Assembly (NCBI GenBank): GCA_005776585.1
Contig: SXOX01000015.1
Coordinates: 1 to 64,000, forward strand
Source of the DNA: Pseudomonadota bacterium
GTDB lineage: Bacteria; Myxococcota_A; UBA9042; GCA-2863065
Reading direction: 5' to 3'
DNA: 64,000 bases
A program made the position numbers and the translations under genes. Each line of letters begins with the position of its first letter. Position 1 is the first letter of the stretch. The notes under the pieces were generated by a model, which saw nothing but the letters and a program-made list of their open reading frames with translations, made no database searches and was not told the origin of the DNA. Positions 34,725 to 43,482 of this stretch are shown piece by piece.

Positions 34725-35462
34725 ATGTCTCGCGCCGACCGCCTGATGGACCTCTTGGATCGCCTTCGGGGAGCCGGGGAAACGACCATCGAGGCGCTGG
34801 CAGCGGATCTGGAGGTCAGCCAACGCACCGTCCATCGAGACCTTGCGGCGCTGCGCGATCGTGGTCATCCGATTCGCGGCGAGTCCGGTCCCGGCGGGGG
34901 CGTCCGTTACGACGGCGACCGCGGAGTCACGGCCGTGCACCTGACGCTGGCCGAGGTCGTGACGGTCTGGTTGTCTGCGCGTCTCTCCCAAGCCGCGAGC
35001 GACCTGCCTTGGAGCGGAGCGGCGAACTCCGCCCTGGCGAAGCTGCTCGCGAGCCTTCCCGCCTCTCGCGCGCGCGACCTGCGAGCCCTGTGCCGACGCG
35101 TGGTCGTGGGCGCGCCGTCGAGCGCACAGGTGCGCGCGGATGCAGGCACGGCGCCACCCGAGCTCCTCCGGTTGTTCGAAGAGGCCTTCACCGAGGGCGT
35201 GGGGCTCGGGTTCCACTACTGCGACCGCGAGGGCAAGCCGTCGGACCGCCGCGTGGAGCCCCACGGGCTACTGGTGATGAGCCCCGTCTGGTACGTGCTC
35301 GCGCGGGACATCGACAAGGGAGAGCCGCGGATGTTCCGCATGGACCGAATGTCGCAGCCGCGACGGCTCGACGCACATCGGTTTAGACCAGATGATCTCG
35401 TGATTGCGCAGGTCCTCTGTGACGGTCCTCCCTGGCGTCCGCTACTCGGGGATCTGCCGTAG
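34725..35462 (+). CDS. HTH-WYL transcriptional regulator (YafY type)
   Basis: This is a 245-aa regulator. Residues 1-60 are a winged helix of the DeoR/HTH-11 type (IEALAADLEVSQRTVHRDLAALRDRG). The C-terminal half is a WYL-type ligand-binding domain (FHYCDREGKPSDRRVEPHGLLV, WYVLARDIDKGEPRMFRMDRM). WYL domains sense nucleic acid or small ligands and switch DNA binding. The gene starts 2 bp after a perfect palindrome over its own -10 and faces a VOC gene, so autoregulation and control of that gene are likely. No ribosome binding site is visible, so the mRNA may be leaderless. Confidence 0.88.
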   Translation: MSRADRLMDLLDRLRGAGETTIEALAADLEVSQRTVHRDLAALRDRGHPIRGESGPGGGVRYDGDRGVTAVHLTLAEVVTVWLSARLSQAASDLPWSGAANSALAKLLASLPASRARDLRALCRRVVVGAPSSAQVRADAGTAPPELLRLFEEAFTEGVGLGFHYCDREGKPSDRRVEPHGLLVMSPVWYVLARDIDKGEPRMFRMDRMSQPRRLDAHRFRPDDLVIAQVLCDGPPWRPLLGDLP

Positions 35463-35572
35463 CCCGCGACCTGCGGCGCTCACTTGACGCCCCGAGTACC
35501 CCGCACGAAGATACACCGGTGCGCACGCGGCCTGCGTCCGCTCCCCCTCGTCCTCGTCCGCATGGAGCCGCC

Positions 35573-36319
35573 ATGTTCCTCAAATCCAGCTGGTACTCGC
35601 CGCGCATCCAACGCCAGGCGACCGTCGCGCGCTGGGGCCACTTTGGCCAGCCGGTGCTGCTCTTTCCGACCGCGGGGGGGGACGCCGAGGAGATCGAGCG
35701 TTTCGGCATCATTCGCGTGCTGGGGCCGCTGATCGAGGCCGGTCGCATCAAGATCTACTCGTGCGACAGCGTCGGCGGACAGGCGTGGTTCGAGCGCAAC
35801 AAGCCGCCCGAGTATCGCATGTGGATGCAGAACGAGTTCCAACAGTGGGTCCGCCACGAGGTCGTGCCTGCGATTCGGATGGACTGCCGCTCGGACGACG
35901 TCCCGATCTGGGCTGCCGGCGCGTCGATTGGCGCCTTCCACGCGGCGGCGGTCGTGTGTCGCTTTCCCGACGTGTTTCACCGGGCGCTGTCGATGAGCGG
36001 GACGTACGACCTCATGCGCTTCATCGAGGTAGACACGCCGACCGACGCCTTCCGCGTCGCCTCGCCGCTGCACTTCGTGCCGCACCTCGGTGGGCACCAC
36101 CTCGACGTGCTCCGCCGGCGCCACATCCACATCGCGACGGGCGCGGGGCGCTTCGAGAACGTGGGCGAGAGCTGGCGACTGGCGCAGGTGCTCGGCCAGA
36201 AGGGCATCCCGAACTACATGGACGACTGGGGCCCCGAGTGGCACCACGACTGGATCACGTGGCGCGAGATGGTGCCGAGATTCTTGGGTCAGTGGACGGA
36301 GCCGCCATCGGGACCGTGA
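35573..36319 (+). CDS. alpha/beta hydrolase (COG4947-like esterase)
   Basis: This is a 248-aa alpha/beta hydrolase. ATG 35573 is chosen because GGAG at 35564-35567 is well spaced and MFLKSSWYSPRIQR begins the family. The nucleophile elbow is GASIG (Ser118, IWAAGASIGAFHAAAV); LSMSGTYDLMRF and a C-terminal WGPEWHHDWITWREM supply the remaining fold, the latter with candidate catalytic His residues. There is no signal peptide, so it is cytoplasmic. It is followed by the GCS2-CBS ligase (104-bp gap) and the AstE-like gene, suggesting that the esterase acts on an ester intermediate or product of the same pathway. Confidence 0.82.
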   Translation: MFLKSSWYSPRIQRQATVARWGHFGQPVLLFPTAGGDAEEIERFGIIRVLGPLIEAGRIKIYSCDSVGGQAWFERNKPPEYRMWMQNEFQQWVRHEVVPAIRMDCRSDDVPIWAAGASIGAFHAAAVVCRFPDVFHRALSMSGTYDLMRFIEVDTPTDAFRVASPLHFVPHLGGHHLDVLRRRHIHIATGAGRFENVGESWRLAQVLGQKGIPNYMDDWGPEWHHDWITWREMVPRFLGQWTEPPSGP

Positions 36320-36423
36320 AATCAACGCAGTGGTCGATTATGGGAACCGCGCGCGTTCCTGGTAGTCTGGGCGGGTCCGACGAGCGAGCGCCTCGTCGCG
36401 ATCGGGACCGGGGGAGTGACGCG

Positions 36424-38403
36424 ATGACCGACACGGCAGCAGCACCAGCCACAGGGGACACACACGAGCACAAGCAGGTAAGCGGCCAGCTCGAGGGGCA
36501 GGCGCGGCGGCACTTCATGCAGGCGCTGCTCGACGATCTGCGCGCGCTGGAGCGCATCCTGGCCGAGGACGGCTTCGAGCGCGGCGTGGCTCGCATTGGC
36601 GCCGAGCAGGAGCTGTTCCTGGTAGACAGCGCCTACCACCCCGCTCCGGGCGCGCTGCGGATGCTCGACCGGCTGAAGGACTCGCACTACACGACCGAAC
36701 TCGGCCTCTTCAACCTCGAAATGAACGCGGACCCGCAGCCGTTTGGCGGAGACGGGCTGCTGGCGCTCGAGGCCCAGCTGACCGACCTCTACCGCAAGGT
36801 GAGCGAGACGGCTGACGCGCTGGGGATGCAGTCGGTGCTCGTCGGCATCCTGCCCACCATCCACAAGACGGATCTCGGGCTCGAGAACATGGTGCCCAAC
36901 CCGCGCTACCTCATGCTCAGCCGCGCCATGAACGACGCGCGCGGCGACGCCTTCGACTTCTCCATTCGCGGCCTCGACGAGCTGAGCGTGCGACACGACT
37001 CCGTCATGGTCGAGGCGTGCAACGCGAGCTTCCAGGTCCACCTCCAGGTCGCCGAGCCCGAGCGGTTTGCGCACTACTACAACGTCGCGCAGCTCGTGTT
37101 GGCGCCCGTGCTCGCCTCGTGCACGAACTCGCCCGTGCTCTTTGGCCGACGGCTCTGGAACGAGACGCGCATCGCGCTCTTCGAGCAGGCCTGTGACGTG
37201 CGCACGCCGGGGTTGCACCTGCGCGAATCGCCGGGTCGCGTGTCGTTCGGGCGCGATTGGCTCCGGGGCACCGTCGCAGACGTCTTCAAGGAGAACATCG
37301 CGCGCTTTCGAGCGCTGGTCGGCACCGAGGTGACCGAGGATCCGATGGCCACGTGGCAGAGCGGCAAGGCGCCCGAGCTCAAGGCCTTGCGGCTGCACAA
37401 CGGGACCATCTATCGCTGGAACCGCGCGTGCTATGGGATCTCGGAGAATGGCAAGCCGCACCTGCGCATCGAGCTGCGCGTCCTGCCGTCGGGGCCGACC
37501 ATTGCCGACGAGGTCGCCAGCGGCGCGCTATGGCTCGGGCTGATGAACGAGCTCGTGGCCACAATTGACGACGTCCCGGCGCGCATGGACTTCGACCACG
37601 CGCGGGCCAACCTCTACTCTGCGGCGCGCGAGGGCCTCAGCGCGCGTCTCACGTGGCTCGACGGCGAGGAGACCATCGCCCAGCCGCTACTGCTCGAGCG
37701 CCTATTGCCCATGGCGCGGTCCGGACTCGCGCGCGGAGGCGTCGCGCCGGAGGCCATCGAGCGCTACGTCGGAATCCTCGATCGGCGGATGCGCACGCTC
37801 AAGACCGGCGCGCGGTGGACGCTCAACTCGCTCGCCAAGATGAAGAGCCGCGGCACGGCAGGCGCGCGGCTCACGGCACTGGTCGCGGCAATGATCGCGC
37901 GGCAACGCTCGGGCGCCCCGGTGAGCGAGTGGGAGCTCGCGCGGCTCGACGAGAACGACAGCGCACGCACCGGCTTTCAGAAGGTGTCGCAGTACATGGT
38001 CACCGACTTCGTGACCGTGCGCCCCGACGACCCCATCGAGCTCGTCGGCGAGCTCATGGGCTGGGAGCGCGTGCGCTACGTCCCCGTCGAGGACGAGCGC
38101 GGTCGCCTGGTGGGGCTCGTGTCCTACCGCGACGTGCTGCGCCACCTCCAGGAGCGCTCCCGAGCGGCGGGCGCGACCGAGCCCGTGTGGGTCTCCATCG
38201 CCGACATCATGCGGCGGGACCTGATTACGGTGACGCCCGACACGCCCACGCGCGAGGCCATCGAGCTGATGCGCAAGCACAGCATCGGTAGCCTGCCGGT
38301 GGTCCAAGATGGGCACATCGTGGCGATGCTCACCGAACAGCAGTTCGTGGAGCTGGTCTCCAAGGTCCTCGACGATTCGGCGCAGCAGTCGAGCGAGGCC
38401 TGA
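36424..38403 (+). CDS. GCS2-type carboxylate-amine ligase fused to a CBS pair
   Basis: This is a 659-aa protein; ATG 36424 follows GGAG by 7 nt. Residues about 50-500 form a GCS2-type glutamate-cysteine-ligase-like domain of the glutamine-synthetase superfold (RIGAEQELFLVDSAYHP, FNLEMNADPQPFGGDG, NASFQVHLQV, HLRIELRVLPSGPT). These enzymes join a carboxylate to an amine using ATP. The C-terminal 140 residues are two CBS motifs (MVTDFVTVRPDDPIELV to GLVSYRDVLRHL, and IMRRDLITVTPDTP to MLTEQQFVELV), a regulatory pair that usually binds adenine nucleotides. The fusion suggests the ligase responds to cellular energy state. True GshA activity is unproven. It lies 3 bp before the AstE-like deacylase gene. 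Confidence 0.88.
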   Translation: MTDTAAAPATGDTHEHKQVSGQLEGQARRHFMQALLDDLRALERILAEDGFERGVARIGAEQELFLVDSAYHPAPGALRMLDRLKDSHYTTELGLFNLEMNADPQPFGGDGLLALEAQLTDLYRKVSETADALGMQSVLVGILPTIHKTDLGLENMVPNPRYLMLSRAMNDARGDAFDFSIRGLDELSVRHDSVMVEACNASFQVHLQVAEPERFAHYYNVAQLVLAPVLASCTNSPVLFGRRLWNETRIALFEQACDVRTPGLHLRESPGRVSFGRDWLRGTVADVFKENIARFRALVGTEVTEDPMATWQSGKAPELKALRLHNGTIYRWNRACYGISENGKPHLRIELRVLPSGPTIADEVASGALWLGLMNELVATIDDVPARMDFDHARANLYSAAREGLSARLTWLDGEETIAQPLLLERLLPMARSGLARGGVAPEAIERYVGILDRRMRTLKTGARWTLNSLAKMKSRGTAGARLTALVAAMIARQRSGAPVSEWELARLDENDSARTGFQKVSQYMVTDFVTVRPDDPIELVGELMGWERVRYVPVEDERGRLVGLVSYRDVLRHLQERSRAAGATEPVWVSIADIMRRDLITVTPDTPTREAIELMRKHSIGSLPVVQDGHIVAMLTEQQFVELVSKVLDDSAQQSSEA

Positions 38404-38406
38404 CCG

Positions 38407-39333
38407 ATGCCGGGGATCCCGCTCGACCAGCGTGAGCTGGGGTGCCTTCGCGGCAAGGAGGCCGGACCGACGCTCATCCTGGTCGCCGGCATTCACGGCA
38501 ACGAGCCGGCCGGGGTCGCGGGCATTCGGCGCGTGCTCGACGCCCTGACCCGGCGCAAGCGCCGCCTGTGTGGCGAGGTCCTGGCGCTCGCAGGACACGT
38601 GCGCGCGCTGCGGGCCGGCGAACGCTTCGAGGCGCGCGATCTCAACCGCGTCTGGACGCCACCGCTCGTGGAGGCGCTGCGAGCGAAGGCCGCGGCGGGC
38701 GAGGCGCTGGACGCCGAGGAGCACGAGCAACTCGAGCTGCTCACGGTCATCGAGGCGGCGATTGCCCGGGCGCGGGGGCCGGTCGTGCTGGCCGATCTGC
38801 ACACGACGAGCGCCCAGGGCATCCCGTTCGCCATATTTGGGGACACACCGGCGCAGCGTGCGTTCGTGCAGGCCGTGCCCATCCCGAACATCCTGGGCCT
38901 CGAGGCCATGGTGCCGGGCGTGCTCACGCACTACTGGGCCCAGAGGGGCCTCGTCACCTTTGCGGTCGAGGGCGGCCAACACGACGACCCCGCCGCGGTC
39001 GACAACCACGCGGCGGTCACCTGGCTCGCGCTGGACCGGGCCGGACTGTTTCAAGGACGTCGTCCTGCTGAGGTAGGTCACGCCCATCGGCGCCTGACCG
39101 CCTGCCGAGGGGACCTGCCGCAGGTCCTGGAGGTCCTGGAGCGCCGCTCGATTACGCCAGAGGACGACTTCGTGATGGAGCCCGGCTTTCGCAACCTCGA
39201 CTACGCGCGCGCCGGTCAGCTCCTGGCCCGCGACCGCCGCGGCGAGATTCGGGCACCGACCGAGGGCATCGTCCTGCTGCCGCTTTACCAGAAGCTCGGC
39301 AGCGATGGCTTCTACTGGGGCCGGACCGTCTGA
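38407..39333 (+). CDS. succinylglutamate desuccinylase/aspartoacylase family protein
   Basis: This is a 308-aa zinc carboxypeptidase-like protein. Metal ligands are visible as His and Glu in VAGIHGNEPAG and His in VLADLHTTSA, with EGGQHDDPAAV carrying the likely catalytic Glu. Members remove acyl groups from N-acyl amino acids: AstE cleaves N-succinylglutamate and aspartoacylase cleaves N-acetylaspartate. No arginine succinyltransferase genes are present, so it is unlikely to be true AstE. Its tight linkage to a GCS2 ligase suggests it hydrolyses an amide made by the ligase or recycles an amino acid product. Its last 22 bp overlap the convergent gene. Confidence 0.88.
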   Translation: MPGIPLDQRELGCLRGKEAGPTLILVAGIHGNEPAGVAGIRRVLDALTRRKRRLCGEVLALAGHVRALRAGERFEARDLNRVWTPPLVEALRAKAAAGEALDAEEHEQLELLTVIEAAIARARGPVVLADLHTTSAQGIPFAIFGDTPAQRAFVQAVPIPNILGLEAMVPGVLTHYWAQRGLVTFAVEGGQHDDPAAVDNHAAVTWLALDRAGLFQGRRPAEVGHAHRRLTACRGDLPQVLEVLERRSITPEDDFVMEPGFRNLDYARAGQLLARDRRGEIRAPTEGIVLLPLYQKLGSDGFYWGRTV

Positions 39334-41339
39334 GGCGCGCGCGAGTGGGACAGGAGCGCGAGCAGGTAGACGAGCGTGGCGAGCAGCCAGACGTCGCGCA
39401 TTCCAGTGAGCATCGAGGCGTACTCCAGGATGCCGCCGGCCATCGCGCCAATCAGGTTGAGTCCGAGCGCATAGGCCGCTGAGGGCCGCCCTTCGAACAG
39501 GCGACTGAAGCACAGCCCCGCGAAGAAGAAGGGCGTGCCGACCAACACGGTCGCGATCGCGAGGCGTGCGAGCGGGTCGAGGCCGAGCAGGATCTCGAGC
39601 GGAAACATGTAGTTCACCAACAGCGAGCCGATGACGCCCGCCCACGCGATGCGCGGACGTGGGGCCCAGCCGCGGAGCACCGCGAGGTTGGCCAGAAAGA
39701 CGGTGAGCAGGACGGCGGAGAACACTACGGCGCTGACGACCCAGGTCGTGCCGAACACCAGGGCAAGGCGCACGACCGCCGCGGCCTCGGTCAAGGTGAA
39801 GCCGACGCCGAGCAGGAACAGCGCGGGTGGGGCTTCTGCCGCGCGATGGCGGCGCCGCAGGTGCACGTAGACACCGGCGATGAGCAGCGACAACGCCCCG
39901 AACAACCCGAGGTACAGGCCCGGAATGGTGGGGTGCTCCATGTAGATGAAGGGCCAGTCGTCGGTGGAGGAGAGCTCGCCCTCGGGATCGGGGGCGAGGC
40001 CGACCGGGACTCGCTCATCGCTGGTGCCGAGCACTATGGTGTTGAACAGAGCGGCGTCTTCGTAGCGCAGGAGCTCGGTGCTGGGGCCGAAGGCGCGGCG
40101 CACGGTGGCCGCGATGCGCGCCTGAAACCACGTCTGGTAGACCGAATAGTAGGCCGCCATCATGCCGCCGGGCACGAGCCGATCGCGCACCTGGGCAAAG
40201 CACTCGGCGGTGTAGACGTAGTTCTCGAGTCGCAGGTTGGCGTGACCCGACAGCAGCGACTGCGAATCCAGGGTGCCGAACAGCACGAGGTCGAAGCTCT
40301 GGTCGGTCGTGGACAGGAAATGGCGCGCGTCGTCGACGATGGCGGTGACGTTGTGGGCGTCGTAGGCGCGGTTGGGGCTGAAGCGGCGACCGAGGTCCAA
40401 GATGACCGGGTCGATCTCGATGGCCGTGATGTGTTTCACGCCTTGCAGGCGCGCGATGGACACGTCGTTGCCGGTGCCCGCGCCGAGGATGAGGACGCGC
40501 TCCGGGGTCTTGCCGTCATGCTTCTCGCGGTAGGCCTCGTAGGGCACGGAGAACTTGCGGCGGAGCTTGTCGGAGATCGGCTGAAACCGCGGCGACGGGT
40601 CGGTGAAGTTCACCGCGGACTGGTGAAAGCTGGAGTTCACCCAGACGGTGAGCTGGTCGGGCTTGGACTCGTATTGCACGAAGGTGTACGGGCTCCACCG
40701 CGCTGGATGCGGGCCCTGCGAGAGCCAGCCGAACGCGACCGCGGCAGCCAGCAGGACGACGCGCTGGGGCCAGCGGGTGACGAAGACGGCGGCCCAGGTC
40801 ACCGCGACCGCCATGATCCACGCCCAGGGCGGGAGGCCGGCCCACGCGCTGAGCGAGAAGAGGACCGAGCCCGCGAGGCTGCCGCCGAGGTCCCAGCCAT
40901 AGGCCCGCAGGCGTGGCAGCGCGTCCATCGCGGCGCCGAGCGCCCGTCCCAGCGTGATGAACGGGAGCGCGGCGAAGACGAAGGCCAACAGCGCCGCCAG
41001 CAGCAGCGGGATACGCACGGCGGGGCTGTCGGAGGCGCGATCGTGGGCGATCCAGAAGTGGACGCTCTTGGAGGCCTCGTAGACGACGATGCCGCGGGCC
41101 AGCGCGATGAAGCCCGCGATCAGCAGGAGGCCGATGGGCAAGAGCCAGTCGAGCTTGGGCGACGGTCGAAGGATGCAGCCGAGGCCGAGGCCGAAGAAGC
41201 TCGCGAACAGGAGCAGGTTCGTGAAATACGCGATGGCGCGGACCTCGGACGGCACCTCCCGAATCAACGCGAGCTCGAGCACCAGCACCAGGAACGAGAT
41301 CAGGCTGACGCGCACGGCCGGGCTCGGAGCAAGGGGCAT
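39312..41339 (-). CDS. membrane spermidine-synthase-like methyltransferase-fold protein
   Basis: This is a 675-aa protein with a soluble nucleotide-binding domain between two membrane blocks. ATG 41339 is preferred to GTG 41378: it precedes the first helix (VSLISFLVLVLELALI) and a -10-like TACCCT ends 8 nt upstream. Six or more helices occupy about residues 5-220. Residues about 240-450 form the spermidine-synthase Rossmann fold (RVLILGAGTGNDVS, ITAIEIDPVILDLG, VDDARHFLSTT). More helices follow in about 475-660. Such fusions are widespread in bacteria, but few have been shown to make polyamines. A deoxyhypusine-synthase homologue lies at the far end of the window, but the two are not linked. 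Confidence 0.82.
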   Translation of the reverse strand: MPLAPSPAVRVSLISFLVLVLELALIREVPSEVRAIAYFTNLLLFASFFGLGLGCILRPSPKLDWLLPIGLLLIAGFIALARGIVVYEASKSVHFWIAHDRASDSPAVRIPLLLAALLAFVFAALPFITLGRALGAAMDALPRLRAYGWDLGGSLAGSVLFSLSAWAGLPPWAWIMAVAVTWAAVFVTRWPQRVVLLAAAVAFGWLSQGPHPARWSPYTFVQYESKPDQLTVWVNSSFHQSAVNFTDPSPRFQPISDKLRRKFSVPYEAYREKHDGKTPERVLILGAGTGNDVSIARLQGVKHITAIEIDPVILDLGRRFSPNRAYDAHNVTAIVDDARHFLSTTDQSFDLVLFGTLDSQSLLSGHANLRLENYVYTAECFAQVRDRLVPGGMMAAYYSVYQTWFQARIAATVRRAFGPSTELLRYEDAALFNTIVLGTSDERVPVGLAPDPEGELSSTDDWPFIYMEHPTIPGLYLGLFGALSLLIAGVYVHLRRRHRAAEAPPALFLLGVGFTLTEAAAVVRLALVFGTTWVVSAVVFSAVLLTVFLANLAVLRGWAPRPRIAWAGVIGSLLVNYMFPLEILLGLDPLARLAIATVLVGTPFFFAGLCFSRLFEGRPSAAYALGLNLIGAMAGGILEYASMLTGMRDVWLLATLVYLLALLSHSRAPQTVRPQ

Positions 41340-41433
41340 GGGCTCCGAGGGTAGCAGCGAGTGACCCTCGTGCGCCACGGGGCTAGCGTTGCGGCGCTGG
41401 CTAGGCTACATCGGCTTGAGCGAAGGAGCGCCC

Positions 41434-42405
41434 ATGCAACGAGTTACGGGACTGACGATTGGGTTCGTGTTGACGGCGATTGCGGGAACGGCCACGGCCG
41501 AGGACGTCGTGATCTGGACCCAGACCAAGGAGGGACCCGTGTCGACCTGGCTGACGGTCGAGGGGGACCAGGTCACCACCGTCGCCACGCGCGCCGAGGC
41601 GGTGACGTTCGACGGCAAGACGCTCTGGGCCCTTCAGCGGGTGGGAAAGACGGTGGACACCATCGGCTGCGACAGCCTCGAGGAGGAGGGCCGCAAGGCC
41701 AAGCCCACGGGGACCGCCACGTTCATTGGCCTGCGCGCGGTGGCGCTCGGCGGCAAGGAGGTCGTCTGGCTCGTGGCGGAGCGCAAGGGCAATGTCGTCG
41801 GCGAGGTCTGGAACCAGGACGTCACGTTGCTCGGCGGCACCGCGGGGCTCGTCTCGGTGCAGGTGAACGACAGCGGCTTTGCCTGCGGTGCGCACGGTTA
41901 CGTCGAGCACGACGTTCGCGTGATGGACGTCGCGACCGGCAAGCCCGTGGCCACGGACAAGGCCACCGATGGGCTCAAGGTGCTGGCCGAGAAGGTGCGT
42001 GGCCAGCTCTTCGACGAGGCCGTCAAGGCGGAGTGCCGCGAGAAGGACGCGCCCATCACGGCCGCGGACGTCCGGTTCGACGGCCTGGAGTTGATCGCGC
42101 GCGACGGTGCGGTCCATGGGAAGTACACGTTCCTGCTACCGCGTGACGCAGACTGGGCGTTCAACTGCGACATCTTCGCGACCGTCGAGAGCGACGTGCT
42201 GCCGGGCCTCGGCTTCGCCGCGACCTCGGCGGCGGTGACCACGGCGCTCAAGCACCAGAAGGCCACCGGGACCGTGGGTCATGCGCGCATGACCTTGACG
42301 GGCGAGGCACGCGAGAAGGCGCTCAAGGCGTTTAGCGACACGGCCACGGTCGCCAAGCCGCCCGCGGCGGACACGAAAAAAGCCGCGCCCAAGGGCTCGA
42401 AGTAG
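41434..42405 (+). CDS. secreted/periplasmic hypothetical protein
   Basis: This is a 323-aa protein I do not recognise. ATG 41434 follows GAAGGAG (41422-41428) and begins a Sec signal peptide (MQRVTGLTIGFVLTAIAG, then ATA before ED). The mature part is mostly beta and repeats short phrases such as GKTLWALQRVGKTVDTIGC and RKGNVVGEVWNQDVTLLGG, consistent with a small sandwich or partial propeller. The C-terminus is Lys/Ala-rich (KPPAADTKKAAPKGSK). It ends exactly where the convergent gene at 42406 ends, leaving no spacer. Confidence 0.72.
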   Translation: MQRVTGLTIGFVLTAIAGTATAEDVVIWTQTKEGPVSTWLTVEGDQVTTVATRAEAVTFDGKTLWALQRVGKTVDTIGCDSLEEEGRKAKPTGTATFIGLRAVALGGKEVVWLVAERKGNVVGEVWNQDVTLLGGTAGLVSVQVNDSGFACGAHGYVEHDVRVMDVATGKPVATDKATDGLKVLAEKVRGQLFDEAVKAECREKDAPITAADVRFDGLELIARDGAVHGKYTFLLPRDADWAFNCDIFATVESDVLPGLGFAATSAAVTTALKHQKATGTVGHARMTLTGEAREKALKAFSDTATVAKPPAADTKKAAPKGSK

Positions 42406-43092
42406 CTAGTCCTCGTCGATCTCGACGCGGAGCAGGCGGCCCTCCAAGGTGGAGATCGGCGCCTTCGGGCGCTTCGGATCCGGCGTCCGCTTGAAGAAGA
42501 GGCGCATGTGGATGCCACCGGCGTCGGCATTGCACTGAAACGCGATGCCGGCGCTGGGCTCGACGCACGAGACCATCATGAACAGATAGCCGAAGCTCAG
42601 CAGGTCGCGGTTCTTCTTCTGGGACAGCGCGTTGGCCGAGAGCGTGCGGTTGACGTTCTTGAGCTTGCCCTCCACCAACGCGGCATGCCGCACCATGACG
42701 CCACCGCCGACGAGCTGGGCCATCGCCTTGTTGTCGCTGCTCGCGACGACACGGTGGAGATGGAACATCCAGTCCTCGGCGTCGCGATCGCACTTCAACA
42801 GGTTGAGATCGCAGCAGTCGGAGCCGACCTCCTTCCACGACATGACCTTCTGGTCGTCGGTGGCCGCGCGGTAGAGCCGCGTCCGGCAGCCGCCCCCTTC
42901 ACCGGCGACCTCACGGACGACGACGGTGGCGCCGTCGTCGGTGTTGCCGGCCTCCACGATCTCGAGTGAGCCGACGAGGAGCTGCTTCTGCAGGGTCTGT
43001 TCGAGCAAGGGGCGGGTCTCGGCCGGGACCTTGTCGAGACCGACGATGGGAGGTGCGGCGACGAGGTGCGTGAGCACGATGAGCAGGTTCAT
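42406..43092 (-). CDS. secreted hypothetical protein
   Basis: This is a 228-aa protein starting MNLLIVLTHLVAAPPIVG, a short hydrophobic leader that may be a signal peptide. It contains CCDLNLLKCDRDAEDW and several paired Cys residues, suggesting an exported domain, and a basic segment near the end (FFKRTPDPKRPKAP). I know no family for it. It lies 12 bp after the 118-aa exported protein gene and is probably in the same transcript as that gene and the RCC1 lipoprotein. Confidence 0.65.
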   Translation of the reverse strand: MNLLIVLTHLVAAPPIVGLDKVPAETRPLLEQTLQKQLLVGSLEIVEAGNTDDGATVVVREVAGEGGGCRTRLYRAATDDQKVMSWKEVGSDCCDLNLLKCDRDAEDWMFHLHRVVASSDNKAMAQLVGGGVMVRHAALVEGKLKNVNRTLSANALSQKKNRDLLSFGYLFMMVSCVEPSAGIAFQCNADAGGIHMRLFFKRTPDPKRPKAPISTLEGRLLRVEIDED

Positions 43093-43104
43093 GGGGTGCC
43101 TCTC

Positions 43105-43461
43105 TCAGTTCTTGCACTTGGCGGTCGTGATGAGCTTTCCGGTCTTGTCATAGACGGTCGCGGTCTTCTGGGATTCGGCATCGGCCGTGCTGGCGTACAC
43201 GACGCGGTAGTCAGCAAAGACGTAAACCAACAGACCGCCCGCGCGCACGAGCTTGGGCTTCTTCTGGTCGACGCCGCCGACGCCGAGCGTCACGAGGTGA
43301 GGCTCAGGGCCATAGTCCCCTTTCTTGGTGGGACGGTAGTGCTCGGCGAAGAACTCGACCTTCGCGGCCGGGTCGTCGCAGTTGATGGGCCACGCGCCCG
43401 CCTGCGCCGCGAGCGGTGCGGCGACGACGAGTGCGAGGACGAGAGTTCGCAGACGCTTCAC
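43105..43461 (-). CDS. small exported hypothetical protein
   Basis: This is a 118-aa protein with a GTG start preceded by GGAGG 5 nt upstream. MKRLRTLVLALVVAAPLAAQAGA is a clear Sec signal with an Ala-x-Ala cleavage site. The mature domain is about 95 residues, with one Cys near the start and one near the end (CDDPAAKVEFF and TTAKCKN) that could close a disulfide. Function is unknown. It sits 21 bp after the RCC1 lipoprotein gene and 12 bp before another exported protein gene. Confidence 0.7.
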   Translation of the reverse strand: MKRLRTLVLALVVAAPLAAQAGAWPINCDDPAAKVEFFAEHYRPTKKGDYGPEPHLVTLGVGGVDQKKPKLVRAGGLLVYVFADYRVVYASTADAESQKTATVYDKTGKLITTAKCKN

Positions 43462-43482
43462 AGGAGCCTCCAGTCAGGTGGA

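Noticed and set aside
38407-39333. AstE of arginine succinyltransferase catabolism
   Set aside because: No astABCD genes are present and the neighbour is a GCS2 ligase, so only the family, not the pathway, is supported.
41340-41378. GTG 41378 as start of the membrane spermidine-synthase-like protein
   Set aside because: ATG 41339 directly precedes the first membrane helix and follows a -10-like element, so the longer form is less likely.
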